From Pelomonas sp966111775 (GTDB lineage Bacteria > Pseudomonadota > Gammaproteobacteria > Burkholderiales > Burkholderiaceae_C), in NCBI GenBank assembly GCA_966111775.1, contig CBHWBD010000005.1, positions 1-64,000 of the forward strand: a stretch of 64,000 nucleotides of DNA, read 5' to 3'. Positions within the stretch are counted from its first letter, which is position 1; each line of letters begins with the position of its first letter. The position numbers were made by a program, and so were the translations under genes. The notes beneath the pieces were generated by a model. It worked only from the letters and a program-made list of their open reading frames with translations, had not been told where the DNA came from and did no database searches. Below are positions 48,013-57,093 of this stretch, piece after piece.

Positions 48013-49563
48013 TCAGTTCAGCTTGAAGCTGCTCACCAGTCCCGCCAGCCTTACCGCCTGTTCCTTCAGCGACTGAGCCGCCGCCGCGGACTCTTCCACC
48101 AACGCGGCGTTCTGCTGGGTCATCTGGTCCAGCTCGGTCACGGTGCCGTTGACCTGGGCAATGCCCTGACTCTGCTCGACGGCCGCGGCGCTGATCTCGC
48201 CAATGATGTCGGTCACGCGCTGCACCGAGCCGACGATGTCGGTCATGGTCGTGCCGGCGTCGTTGACCAGATGGGTGCCGGCCTCGACGCGCTCGACGCT
48301 GGCGCCGATCAGCGCCTTGATCTCGCGCGCCGCTTCGGCACTGCGCTGGGCCAGCGAACGCACCTCGCCGGCCACGACCGCGAAGCCGCGGCCCTGCTCG
48401 CCGGCACGCGCCGCTTCCACGGCGGCATTCAGCGCCAGGATATTGGTCTGGAAGGCAATGCCATCGATGGTGCCAATGATGTCGGCGATCTTGCGGCTGG
48501 CGTTGTTGATCTCGCCCATGGTGCTGACGACGCGCGACACCACCTCGCCGCCACGGCCGGCCGTCTCGGCGGCAGCACCGGCGAGCTGCTTGGCCGTCAT
48601 GGCCGAGTCGGCGCTCTGGCTGACGGTGCCGGTCAGCTGGGTCATGGAGCTGGAGGCCTGCTGCAGATTGGAGGCCGTCTGCTCGGTGCGCTGCGACAGG
48701 TCCATGTTGCCGGTGGCCACCTCGGCCGACGCGACCTGGATGCTCTCGGCCGACTCGCGCACCTGGCCGACGATCTCGGACAGCGACTGCTGCATGGCGG
48801 CCAGGGCCTGCATCATCTCGGCGGATTCGTCGGTGCCACGGGCCTCGGGCGCGCGCGACAGGTCGCCGTCGGCCATGCGCTCGGCGAAGCGCTTGGCCGC
48901 CACCAGCGGACCGATGATGGAGCGGGAGATGAACACCGCCAGTGCACCGCCGATGACGATGCAGACGATGAAGGTGACGATGAAGACGCCGAAGATCTTG
49001 CTGACCCCGCTATCCACCTGGGTGAAGACCTCATCGCCGCGCTTCTTCAGATCGCCCTCGATGCCATTGAGCATGGCCAGGGCGGGGTCATACGCGGCAT
49101 CGGCAGCCTTGATGTCCTCGAAGGCAGCCTGGGCGTCGGGGTAGCTGTCGGCCAGGATCTTGTCGGCCACCGGCTTGACGGCCTTGCGGTAGTCGGCCAT
49201 CAGGGCACGGAACTTGACCAGGGCATCCTTGCCCTTCTGCTCGGTGGAAATGGCACCGAAGTCGTCCATGGCCTTGTCCAGGCTCACCTGGGCGGCGTCC
49301 CACTCCTTCTTGGCCCGAGCCATGCCTTCCTTGTTGAAGATGGAGGCCACCAGCGTGGATGTGGCCGCCTTGCTCTGCAGCAGCTGGCTGCGGGCCGACA
49401 TGGTGATGTTGGAGGCCGGGATCAGCTTCTGCGTGATGCCCTGGATGGCCTTCTGCGACACATCCAGTCCATACCCCCCGACCGCCACCAGCAGCGCCGT
49501 CATCGCCAGGATGATGCCGAAGGCCAGCCAGAGGCGGGCTTGGATGCGCAGACGTCGCAGCAT
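48013..49563 (-). CDS. Methyl-accepting chemotaxis protein
   Basis: A 516-residue chemoreceptor: first membrane helix at about 10-32, a four-helix periplasmic domain (MCP/TarH-like, SARSQLLQSKAATSTLVASI), a second helix near 190-212, HAMP, and a long cytoplasmic coiled coil with the conserved hairpin tip EAARAGEQGRGFAVVAGEVR. The C-terminus lacks a CheR-binding pentapeptide. The ligand is unknown. The ATG at 49563 has GGAG 8 nt upstream, so the longer upstream frame is discarded. Confidence 0.93.
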   Translation of the reverse strand: MLRRLRIQARLWLAFGIILAMTALLVAVGGYGLDVSQKAIQGITQKLIPASNITMSARSQLLQSKAATSTLVASIFNKEGMARAKKEWDAAQVSLDKAMDDFGAISTEQKGKDALVKFRALMADYRKAVKPVADKILADSYPDAQAAFEDIKAADAAYDPALAMLNGIEGDLKKRGDEVFTQVDSGVSKIFGVFIVTFIVCIVIGGALAVFISRSIIGPLVAAKRFAERMADGDLSRAPEARGTDESAEMMQALAAMQQSLSEIVGQVRESAESIQVASAEVATGNMDLSQRTEQTASNLQQASSSMTQLTGTVSQSADSAMTAKQLAGAAAETAGRGGEVVSRVVSTMGEINNASRKIADIIGTIDGIAFQTNILALNAAVEAARAGEQGRGFAVVAGEVRSLAQRSAEAAREIKALIGASVERVEAGTHLVNDAGTTMTDIVGSVQRVTDIIGEISAAAVEQSQGIAQVNGTVTELDQMTQQNAALVEESAAAAQSLKEQAVRLAGLVSSFKLN

Positions 49564-49691
49564 GGAGGTTCTCCGGTGGAAGGGGCGATCAGAAGTAGCC
49601 GCTGATTGAAGCAGAAACCCGCACAGGCGGATACAAATGCGCTGGTAGGCTCGCGCCATTCGTCACGTCTTTGGTCACGCCACGACCCACC

Positions 49692-50456
49692 ATGAGCTTT
49701 CTGGCTATCGACATTGGCAACACAAGACTGAAATGGGCCGTCTACGAGGACGACGCCCCGCCCGGCAGCCAGCCGCTGCAGCATGGCGCCGTGTTCCTGG
49801 AGAACATCGACCGGCTGGCCGACGACGACTGGCAAGGCCTGGCCCCGCCGACGCGCATCCTTGGCAGCAATGTCGCCGGTGATGCCGTGCGCCGTCGCGT
49901 CGAGGAGCAGATGGAGCACTGGGATCTCAGCGCCCGCTGGGTCGTGCCGGCGTCAGAGGCGGCCGGCGTCAAGAACGGCTATGACCACCCGACGCGCCTG
50001 GGCGCGGACCGCTGGGTCGCCGTCATCGGTGCCCATGCCCATGCCAGGAAGCGCGGCTTCGACGGCCCGGTGCTGACCGTCATGGTCGGCACGGCGGTGA
50101 CGGTGGACGCGCTGTCGGCCGGCGCCGAATTTCTCGGCGGCCTCATCCTGCCCGGCCACGGCATCATGCTGCGCGCTCTCGAAGGCGGCACGGCCGGCCT
50201 GCGCGTACCCACCGGCGAGGTGCGCGACTTCCCCACCAACACCAGCGACGCGCTGACCACGGGTGGCACCTTCGCGATCACCGGCGCCATCGAACGCATG
50301 TTCCGCCTGCTGACCAAGCGCGAGGGCCGCGAGCCCCTGCTGCTGATGACGGGTGGTGCCGGCTGGAAAGTGGCCCCGGCGCTGGACGCGCCCCATGAAC
50401 TCGTCGAAGGCCTGATCTTCGACGGCCTGCTGGCCATCAATTCGGTGCGGAGCTGA
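49692..50456 (+). CDS. coaX: Type III pantothenate kinase
   Basis: A 254-residue CoaX: MSFLAIDIGNTRLKWAV (phosphate-binding DxGNT), the pantothenate-site region YDHPTRLGADRWVAVIGA, and GTAVTVDAL plus GGLILPGHGIMLRAL. It phosphorylates pantothenate in coenzyme A synthesis. In beta-proteobacteria coaX often neighbours birA, but birA is not seen here. The ATG has no clear ribosome binding site. Confidence 0.93.
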   Translation: MSFLAIDIGNTRLKWAVYEDDAPPGSQPLQHGAVFLENIDRLADDDWQGLAPPTRILGSNVAGDAVRRRVEEQMEHWDLSARWVVPASEAAGVKNGYDHPTRLGADRWVAVIGAHAHARKRGFDGPVLTVMVGTAVTVDALSAGAEFLGGLILPGHGIMLRALEGGTAGLRVPTGEVRDFPTNTSDALTTGGTFAITGAIERMFRLLTKREGREPLLLMTGGAGWKVAPALDAPHELVEGLIFDGLLAINSVRS

Positions 50457-50640
50457 CGAGGTCGAGGAGATCGGGCGCAGGACCGCCGCAACTTCGGCCG
50501 AGCGCGACGGCGCGGCCTCGCGTCGCGCCGGCGTCCGATGAACACGCACGCCGGCCCACTCACCACTTTTGAGGATGGCACTCCAGGCCGCCCCCGGCAT
50601 CGTGCTCCCTCGCCGGGGGAGCTCAACCGCGATGGGGACA

Positions 50641-50680
50641 AATACGAAAAGGCCGCCTCCCGCTGTGGGTGAGGCGGCTT
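50641..50680 (-). terminator. Rho-independent terminator
   Basis: On the minus strand GCCGCCTC (50678-50671) pairs with GAGGCGGC (50659-50652) around a GC-rich loop and is followed by CTTTTCG, giving an intrinsic terminator 17 bp past the stop of the gene at 50697. The stem also lies after coaX on the other strand but has no U tract in that direction. The rest of the 240-bp gap holds nothing recognisable. Confidence 0.75.
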
Positions 50681-50696
50681 GACAGCATGCAGTTGA

Positions 50697-51137
50697 TCAG
50701 GAGCCGTCGGAAAAATGGGACAGCAGCGTGCAGGCTATCGCGTCGCCCACCCATGCCCTGCCCTCGTCGCTGGCCAGCCAGTTGACGGCGGCGTCATAGT
50801 TGCCATCGATGGGATGACATGCGAAGTATTTGCCGGTGGCTTCTTGAGTGAATTCGGCAAGGCAACTGTCCAGCCGCCAACCCGTGCTGCCGGGCGGAGT
50901 CGGCGGCGATGTCAGGACGGCCGTTCTCGTACCAACAGGCGCAGGCTTCGGGCAGGGCGCACAGGTGGCACGGACCGCAAGAACATCGCGCGGGGGCGGC
51001 GGTGCCGGTGGCAGAACCCCGCCGCTGATGGCGAAGTCCGGTTGTGGCGTGTCGTACCACTCAGCGGCGTCGCAGGTGATCGTCCCCGGTTTTGCCTCTG
51101 ACACCTTGACCCACACGTATCGATGAAGCGTCGTCAC
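50697..51137 (-). CDS. Hypothetical protein with proline-rich middle
   Basis: A 146-residue protein starting at a GTG preceded by a strong AAGGAGG site. The N-terminus RYVWVKVSEAKPGTITCDAAEWYDT is beta-like, a Pro-rich stretch follows (GGVLPPAPPPPRD), and the C-terminal half has conserved-looking cysteines (CAPCPKP, DSCLAEFT, YFACHPIDG). No signal peptide. Not recognised. It has its own terminator and is divergent from the binding-protein gene across a palindromic site. Confidence 0.65.
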   Translation of the reverse strand: MTTLHRYVWVKVSEAKPGTITCDAAEWYDTPQPDFAISGGVLPPAPPPPRDVLAVRATCAPCPKPAPVGTRTAVLTSPPTPPGSTGWRLDSCLAEFTQEATGKYFACHPIDGNYDAAVNWLASDEGRAWVGDAIACTLLSHFSDGS

Positions 51138-51160
51138 ATTGCCCTCCTTGGCGGTAGATT

Positions 51161-51179
51161 GCGTTACCGACGGTAACGC
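51161..51179. promoter_or_regulatory. 19-bp perfect palindrome, operator candidate
   Basis: GCGTTACC-GAC-GGTAACGC is a perfect 8-3-8 inverted repeat in the 61-bp space between two divergent genes. The core TTACCGACGGTAA looks like a dimeric repressor site, for example TetR type, but no such regulator is adjacent. Confidence 0.5.
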
Positions 51180-51198
51180 TCGCAGAGGATAGTCAGCC

Positions 51199-52194
51199 GT
51201 GTTTGATTTGCCTATTGGCCGTTTAGCTCAAGCCATAGGGATAAGCCTGGTCGCCCTCCTGGTGGCCTGCAAGCCCGCCAAGGAAGCGGATCGCGCACCT
51301 GCCGCCGTCGAAGTGGTGTTTCTGACCCGCGGCGACGCAGCGAAGGACAGCTATTTCCAGCGCTTCTCCGCAGCGCTGAAGAAGCTGTATCTGCGCGCAC
51401 CGGACCAAGTCCGTGTCGTCGCACTGAGCATGCCCGCTGACCCGGCCGACATCCCTGCCGCCCTGCAACGCGCCGCGGCACGTCAGCCCATGCTGTTCGT
51501 CGCCCAGAACGGCACGCTGGCCCGTCAGGTGCGTCAGGCAGCACCGCATGCCCGACTGGTGTTCTCAAGCCGCGCCGACCCAGTGGAACTCGGGTTGATC
51601 ACGCATCCGGTAACCCGGTCCGAACCGGCAACAGGACTGTCGATTCAAGACAGGCTGAACGCCAAACGTCTGGAGATGCTGCTGGACGCCTATCCGACGC
51701 TGCGCTCAGTCGCGGCACTCGGCGATGCGGAGTGGCTGGCATCACTGGCTGAAGAGCGCGCCGACATGGAGCGCGTCGCCGCGGGCCGCGGCGTGACTCT
51801 GCAGGTCCTCAGTGCCACATCCGTCGAGGCTGCCCTCGCGTTGGTGGATGTACCCGCGCATGCGAGCATCCAGGCTTGGTGCCTGCCGCGCACGACCTTG
51901 ACCTTGGACGCCCGACTCGGCCAGCACATCACCGCTCTCGGAAAGCCGGTCATGGCCGCATATACACCCGACGTGTACACGTTTGCTCATCTGTCCTATG
52001 CCTACGACAGTGACTTCGTCGCGCCGGCCTTGGCCGAATTGGTGGCCCGGGTTGCGGGGGGCGAGGCGCCGCAGGACATACCGATTCAGACACCACAGCG
52101 TTTCCAACTTGCCGTGCGCATCCCCACCGACCCCAGGTTCCCGCCGCTGAACGCCGACGTGGTGCGGCGCGCCGACCTCGTCCTGCGGCCATGA
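51199..52194 (+). CDS. ABC-type substrate-binding lipoprotein
   Basis: A 331-residue protein with a lipoprotein signal (ALLVAC). The following domain resembles ABC transporter substrate-binding proteins of the PF04392 kind: ARQPMLFVAQNGTLARQV, LVFSSRADPVELGLI, LEMLLDAYPTLRSVAAL. The start is a GTG with AGAGGA upstream. No permease or ATPase follows. Instead its stop overlaps the start of a hybrid kinase (ATGA), so it probably feeds a ligand signal to that sensor. Confidence 0.75.
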   Translation: MFDLPIGRLAQAIGISLVALLVACKPAKEADRAPAAVEVVFLTRGDAAKDSYFQRFSAALKKLYLRAPDQVRVVALSMPADPADIPAALQRAAARQPMLFVAQNGTLARQVRQAAPHARLVFSSRADPVELGLITHPVTRSEPATGLSIQDRLNAKRLEMLLDAYPTLRSVAALGDAEWLASLAEERADMERVAAGRGVTLQVLSATSVEAALALVDVPAHASIQAWCLPRTTLTLDARLGQHITALGKPVMAAYTPDVYTFAHLSYAYDSDFVAPALAELVARVAGGEAPQDIPIQTPQRFQLAVRIPTDPRFPPLNADVVRRADLVLRP

Positions 52195-54551
52195 GCGCTT
52201 CGTTCTCTCAAGAACGCTGGATGTCGCCCCTGGCCCGCCGCTACGCGCTGCGGCTGTGCGGCCTGACGCTGCTCATGCTGCTGATCTCGGGCGTCACGGA
52301 AATGGTTTTTAGCTACCGCGAGGCGCGCGAGCACATCGCGGCGCTGCAGTCGGTGCAGGCCGAAAGCGCCGCGCGCGAGATCGGCAGCTACCTGGGCGGC
52401 ATAGAGGCTGGACTGCGCGACGTGGCCAAGATGCCCTGGGGGACGGCAGAGTTCGGCCCCGCACAGCGCCGCGAGGAGTTCTACCGCCTGATGCAAATGG
52501 TGCCAGCCATCGTCGAGTTGCAGGCGCTGGACGCCCAGGGCCGTGAGCAGTTGTGGCTGTCGCGCAGCGCACCCATGCGTACCGGCTCGGGCCGGCAAGT
52601 GGACGAAAGCGAGCGACTGGCGGTATCGGCGCAGCAGCCGCTGCGCCGTGGCCCCACCTTCTTCAACGAAGCCCAACTGCCCGCCATGCGCATAGCGGCC
52701 TTCGACGGCCAGGGTGCGGTGTCGGCCGTGGTGGACCTGCGCCTGCTCGGCGAGATCGTCGCGCGGATGGGCTCAGCCCACGGTGGCCAAGCCTTCATCG
52801 TGGACGGCGCAGGCCGGTTGATCGCCCACACCCACGCCACCGAGGTGCTGGCGCGGCGCTCTCAGGCCGAACCTGATGCGGTGCGCGAAGCTCGCGCTGC
52901 CCTGGCCTCGGGCGGACGGCTGTCGGGCGAGTCCACGGCCGACGCGCAGGGCCGGCCGGTCATCGTCTCGGCGGCACAGGTGCCGGAGACAGGCTGGCTG
53001 GTGTTCGTGGAACAGCCTCGGCGCGAGGCATTGGAGCCCGTATTCGCCACACTGGCACGTACGCTGGTCCTGATGGCGGTGGGTGGCGGTTTGGCAGCGC
53101 TACTGGGCACGCTGTTTGCGCGCCGCATGGCCGCACCTATCGTGGCGCTCAAGGCGGCTACCGCACGCATCCTGTCCGGTCAGTTGGAGGCCGACATTCC
53201 ACGCCCCTACACCTCGCGACGCCAGGATGAGGTGGAGGATCTTGCAGGCGACATCAACCAGCTGACCCACCGTCTGCGCGACCTCTACGCCAGCCTCGAA
53301 GCCAAGGTCGCCGCCCGCACCCAGGAACTCTCAGACGCCCGCGACGTCCTCGAAGACCGCGCCCACGAAATCGACCTGCTGAACCAGCGCCTGATGACCC
53401 AGCTCGACGAGCTCTCGCAGCGCAAGGACGAGGCCGAGCGGGCCAATGCGGCCAAGACCCGCTTTCTCGCGGCCGCCAGCCATGACCTGCGCCAGCCCAT
53501 GCACTCGATCAGCCTGCTCATCGGCGTGCTGCGCACCCGCCTGAGCGATCCGGCGCAGATCGACCTCGCCGACAAGGTGCAGTCTTCCGTCACGACCATG
53601 GAGAACCTGTTCGGCAACCTGCTGGACATCTCCAAGCTCGACGCCGGCGCCGTGCATCCCCACATCGAGGAGGTGGACCTGGGCTGGTTGCTCGATCGCG
53701 CGGCGCAGACCTGGTTGCCGCAGGCCCAGGAAAAGGGGCTGAGCCTGCGCGTGCGGCCCGGCCGCTGGGTGGTGAGGGGCGACGCGACGCTGCTGGAACG
53801 CATCGTCGGCAACCTTCTCGCCAATGCCATCCGCTACACCCGCAGCGGCGGCGTGCTGGTCGGCTGCCGCCGCCGCGGCGAGCATTGCGAGCTGCAGATC
53901 TGGGACACCGGCCCCGGCATCGCGGAAGAGCACCGCGAGGCCATCTTCGAGGAGTTCTTCCGCATCGGCGCACCCGGCACGGGGCAGGAAAAGGGCCTGG
54001 GGCTGGGCCTGTCCATCGTGCGCCGCTGCGTGCACATCCTCGGCTATTCGATCGCCGTGCAGAGCCGCGAGGGGCGGGGCTCGGTGTTCAAGGTCACCCT
54101 GCCGCTGGCCGCCGGCGCCGCGGCCCTGCATGACATCAGCAGCACCATGGACACCACGCCGCAGGCGCTGGAGGGCAATTTCATCGTCGTCGTCGACGAC
54201 GAGGCCACCAATCGCGAGGCGGTGCGCGACGCGCTGCTGGCGGCCGGCTGCCACGTCGTCATCGCCGCCAGCGGCGACGAGGCGCTGCTGCAGTTGCGCG
54301 ACCATCTGCGCACGCCCGACCTCATCCTGACCGATTTCCAGCTCGGCACCACGGGCGATGGCCTGGACGTGATCCGCCGGCTGCGCGCCCACTACGACGA
54401 GCAAATCCCCGCCCTCGTCGTGACGGCCAACACGGATGCCCGCCTGCTGGCCGAGACCAACGCCCTGGGTGCCGGCCTGCTGCACAAGCCCGTCGGCCTG
54501 CAGCGCCTGCTGCTGGCCTTGAAGGAGTCGCTGGAGACGGCGGCCGGCTAA
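52191..54551 (+). CDS. Hybrid sensor histidine kinase with C-terminal receiver
   Basis: A 786-residue protein. First membrane helix at 21-41, a Cache-like extracellular domain to about 285 (AFIVDGAGRLIAHTHATEVL), second helix at 287-308, HAMP, a coiled coil (365-425), HisKA with His431 (LAAASHDLRQPMHSI), HATPase (NLLANAIRYT, DTGPGI, GLGLGLSIV), and a receiver domain with VVDDEA and ILTDFQLG. It is cotranscribed with the upstream binding lipoprotein. The convergent NarL-type regulator at 54548 overlaps its end by 4 bp and is a likely partner. Confidence 0.9.
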   Translation: MSASFSQERWMSPLARRYALRLCGLTLLMLLISGVTEMVFSYREAREHIAALQSVQAESAAREIGSYLGGIEAGLRDVAKMPWGTAEFGPAQRREEFYRLMQMVPAIVELQALDAQGREQLWLSRSAPMRTGSGRQVDESERLAVSAQQPLRRGPTFFNEAQLPAMRIAAFDGQGAVSAVVDLRLLGEIVARMGSAHGGQAFIVDGAGRLIAHTHATEVLARRSQAEPDAVREARAALASGGRLSGESTADAQGRPVIVSAAQVPETGWLVFVEQPRREALEPVFATLARTLVLMAVGGGLAALLGTLFARRMAAPIVALKAATARILSGQLEADIPRPYTSRRQDEVEDLAGDINQLTHRLRDLYASLEAKVAARTQELSDARDVLEDRAHEIDLLNQRLMTQLDELSQRKDEAERANAAKTRFLAAASHDLRQPMHSISLLIGVLRTRLSDPAQIDLADKVQSSVTTMENLFGNLLDISKLDAGAVHPHIEEVDLGWLLDRAAQTWLPQAQEKGLSLRVRPGRWVVRGDATLLERIVGNLLANAIRYTRSGGVLVGCRRRGEHCELQIWDTGPGIAEEHREAIFEEFFRIGAPGTGQEKGLGLGLSIVRRCVHILGYSIAVQSREGRGSVFKVTLPLAAGAAALHDISSTMDTTPQALEGNFIVVVDDEATNREAVRDALLAAGCHVVIAASGDEALLQLRDHLRTPDLILTDFQLGTTGDGLDVIRRLRAHYDEQIPALVVTANTDARLLAETNALGAGLLHKPVGLQRLLLALKESLETAAG

Positions 54552-55273
54552 GCGTCGAAGCGCAGGCCCATGCGGCCGGCGGCCACGATGGCCTGGGTGC
54601 GGGTGGTGACGTTCAGCGCGCGCAGCACGGCCGAGGTGTGGGCCTTCACGGTGCTCAGCGACAGGTCGAGCTCGCGGCCGATCAGCTTGGCAGGCTTGCC
54701 CTGCAGCAGCAGATGCAGGACCTCGGCCTGGCGCGAGGTGAGCCCCAGGTCGGCGGGACGGCGCGAGGCGGTGCCCGCGGTCGATTCGGCGCCGGCCGGC
54801 GCGGCGGTCACCATCGGCGTGACGGCAGCGGCAACGGGCGCCACCGCCGGCGGCGTGGCCGGCGCCGGGTTGCGCGCCGCCAGGAACACGCTGGGCGGCA
54901 GATAGATGCCCTTGGCGAGGATGAGCTTGAGCGCGCCGATCATGACCGCCGAGGTCGAGCTCTTGGGAATGAAGCCCATGGCACCGGCGTCCAGGGCCGC
55001 GAGCACGGTGTCCTTGTCATCGGCCGAGGACATGACGACGACGGGCATCTCGGGGTGGGCCTCGCGCAGCCGCCGCACGCCCTCCAGGCCCGAGGCGCCC
55101 GGCAGGCCCAGGTCGATGAGGACAAGATCAGCGGCGCCGCGCGCCTCGATGACGGCAACCGCTTCCTCGCAGCTGCCGGCCTCCCAGGTTTCCAGGGGCT
55201 GCACGAGGGGGCGCAGCAGCAGGGCAATGCCCTCCCTGAACAAAGTGTGGTCGTCGACGAGCAGGACTCTCAT
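54548..55273 (-). CDS. NarL/FixJ family response regulator
   Basis: A 241-residue regulator: receiver (VLLVDDHTLFREG, Asp54 in LVLIDLGLPGA, SSADDKD, FIPKSS), an Ala/Pro-rich linker of about 45 residues, and a LuxR helix-turn-helix near 175-235 (LTSRQAEVLHLLLQGKPAKLIG). The ATG at 55273 begins directly at MRVLLVDDH, and the longer upstream frame is not credible. The 280-bp gap to the LuxR-type gene contains only presumed promoters. Confidence 0.9.
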   Translation of the reverse strand: MRVLLVDDHTLFREGIALLLRPLVQPLETWEAGSCEEAVAVIEARGAADLVLIDLGLPGASGLEGVRRLREAHPEMPVVVMSSADDKDTVLAALDAGAMGFIPKSSTSAVMIGALKLILAKGIYLPPSVFLAARNPAPATPPAVAPVAAAVTPMVTAAPAGAESTAGTASRRPADLGLTSRQAEVLHLLLQGKPAKLIGRELDLSLSTVKAHTSAVLRALNVTTRTQAIVAAGRMGLRFDA

Positions 55274-55553
55274 GGGGCGCAAAAGGTACAGACCGATATT
55301 AGCGAGCAATGGGGATCGCCAGCCCGCCGCGGCATTGGGCTTTTGGATAGGCCTCAATGGCAAGCCATGCTCACAAACCCTCACAACCGGAATCGCCGCG
55401 GGGCGGACCTGACCCGCCTGTCGAGCGGCAGGTGCGGCAACGCCACTGGGCCATCTGGCCGGGCCGTCTGGAGGAGGCGCGAAGCCGCGGCGGCGGCCAA
55501 ACTTGCCAGCAAATCAACCGCTGTCATCGCCACGGCTCAGGGAGATCTTCATC

Positions 55554-56198
55554 ATGCTGACCGCACTCCAGACCCCCTCAAGCGCCACACGCCCCCTGGC
55601 AAGCGCCGCATCCTCCGTGCAGACCTGCCAGGTGCTGGCTGCCCTGCCCCAGCCCATGCTGGTCGTGCGGCCGGACCGGCGTCTGCTGTTTCGCAACCGC
55701 GGTGCCGAGGGCCTGCTCCGTGATCGACGCGTGGATGTGAGCGCCGATCACCTGATGCATATCGGCCAGCTCGACGCCACGCGGCTGGAGGCGCCGTTGC
55801 GCCTGGCCCAGGCTGGCTCCACCTCCTATGTCGGCCTGTGGTTCACACCACAGATCAGCACCGGCTGGATGCACATCATGCCCCTGCCCGACGACCTCGC
55901 GGCCAGCGCCGGCTGGCCCTCAGACGCGGTGCTGCTGGTCATCCACCTCGACCAGCCCGCCTTGACCCAGGCCGCCCGCATCGACGCGCTGGCCCGCCAC
56001 AGCCGCCTCAGCGCCACCGAGCGCCATGTGCTGATGCTGCTGGGCGACGGCATGACGGTCGAGATCGCCGCGACTCATCTCGGCCTGTGCCTGTCGACGC
56101 TGCGCAGCCATGTGCGCAACCTGCTCGGCAAGACGCAGGCATCGACGCTGATGCAGCTGCTGCGCTGGGTGGGCAGCGGCCAGGCCCTGCCGCATTGA
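55554..56198 (+). CDS. LuxR-type transcriptional regulator
   Basis: A 214-residue protein. The N-terminal part looks like a small PAS-type sensor (PMLVVRPDRRLLFRNRGAEG). The C-terminal helix-turn-helix is of LuxR type (LSATERHVLMLLGDGMTVEI, LGLCLSTLRSHVRNLLGK). GGGAG lies about 10 nt before the ATG. It is divergent from the NarL-type regulator and ends 4 bp from the convergent channel gene. The target is unknown. Confidence 0.75.
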   Translation: MLTALQTPSSATRPLASAASSVQTCQVLAALPQPMLVVRPDRRLLFRNRGAEGLLRDRRVDVSADHLMHIGQLDATRLEAPLRLAQAGSTSYVGLWFTPQISTGWMHIMPLPDDLAASAGWPSDAVLLVIHLDQPALTQAARIDALARHSRLSATERHVLMLLGDGMTVEIAATHLGLCLSTLRSHVRNLLGKTQASTLMQLLRWVGSGQALPH

Positions 56199-56202
56199 GG
56201 GC

Positions 56203-56988
56203 TCAGACTGCCGGCGGGCGCCGGTTCTCCCGCAGCGCCGCCACCTCCGCCCGCAGCGCGCCCACCTCGGCGTGCAACTGGCGCAGGATGTCGTGCTCGA
56301 TGCGCCGCTCGGTCGTCTCCACCCACATCGCCGCGATGGCGGCGGTGACGAGGGAGAGCACGGCGTAGCCGAGCAGCACGACGAAGACGGAGAAGATCTT
56401 GGCGGCCGGGGTGCTGGGCACGATGTCGCCATAGCCCACGGTGGCGGCCGTCGTGAAGGCCAGCCAGAGGCCGTCGCCCAGGGAGTGAACGCGCGGCTCC
56501 AGCGCCCAGAAGCCGACGCCGCAGAAGCACAGCACCGCGAACGCCAGCAGCAGCAGATAGCCCAGGCCGCCGCGGGTGATCCAGGGCCGCAGCGTCCAGA
56601 CCATGCGCACCAGGCTGAGCAGGGCCACGGCCAGCCGCACGGCCAGGCTGATCGACGAGTCCATGCTGGCGGGCAGCAGGGCCGCCAGCACGAAGCCGGC
56701 GATCAGTGCCAGGTCCAGCACATTGCGCCGCAGGTGCTGGCGCGGGTGGTCGAGATGGGTGGCCACCCGCCACAGCGCCAGCGCGAGGATGCCGGCCGCC
56801 GTCAGGTAGATGGCCGTGGCCAGCGGCGTGGGCAGCTGCTCCAGCAGCTCGATGTAGAAGGCAGGGATGGTGGCCAGCAGGGCCACGACAACGGGCCAGC
56901 GCCAGCGTGATCGCTCGCGCACGGCGGCCGCGCTGGTGCCCGGCGGATGCGCCAGACCCCAGGTGCGCGAAGACGGATGGACGGCCAT
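56203..56988 (-). CDS. Voltage-gated-type potassium channel
   Basis: A 261-residue membrane protein with about six hydrophobic segments and the potassium selectivity filter TVGYGD at 183-188. Segments S1-S4 lie between residues 31 and 135, with an Arg-containing S4-like stretch (SLVRMVWTLRPWITRG). A pore helix, filter and S6 follow, then a C-terminal heptad region (LHAEVGALRAEVAALRE) that may drive tetramerisation. No RCK/TrkA domain. It stands alone. Confidence 0.9.
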   Translation of the reverse strand: MAVHPSSRTWGLAHPPGTSAAAVRERSRWRWPVVVALLATIPAFYIELLEQLPTPLATAIYLTAAGILALALWRVATHLDHPRQHLRRNVLDLALIAGFVLAALLPASMDSSISLAVRLAVALLSLVRMVWTLRPWITRGGLGYLLLLAFAVLCFCGVGFWALEPRVHSLGDGLWLAFTTAATVGYGDIVPSTPAAKIFSVFVVLLGYAVLSLVTAAIAAMWVETTERRIEHDILRQLHAEVGALRAEVAALRENRRPPAV

Positions 56989-57093
56989 GCGCCCAGCCTA
57001 AGCGACCGTCGGCCTGGCCGGCTTGCGCCAGCGCAAGCCGGCGACGCTTCGGCGGGCGTCGAACCGGCCGCAGGGCCCGTTCGCGGTCCCGCC

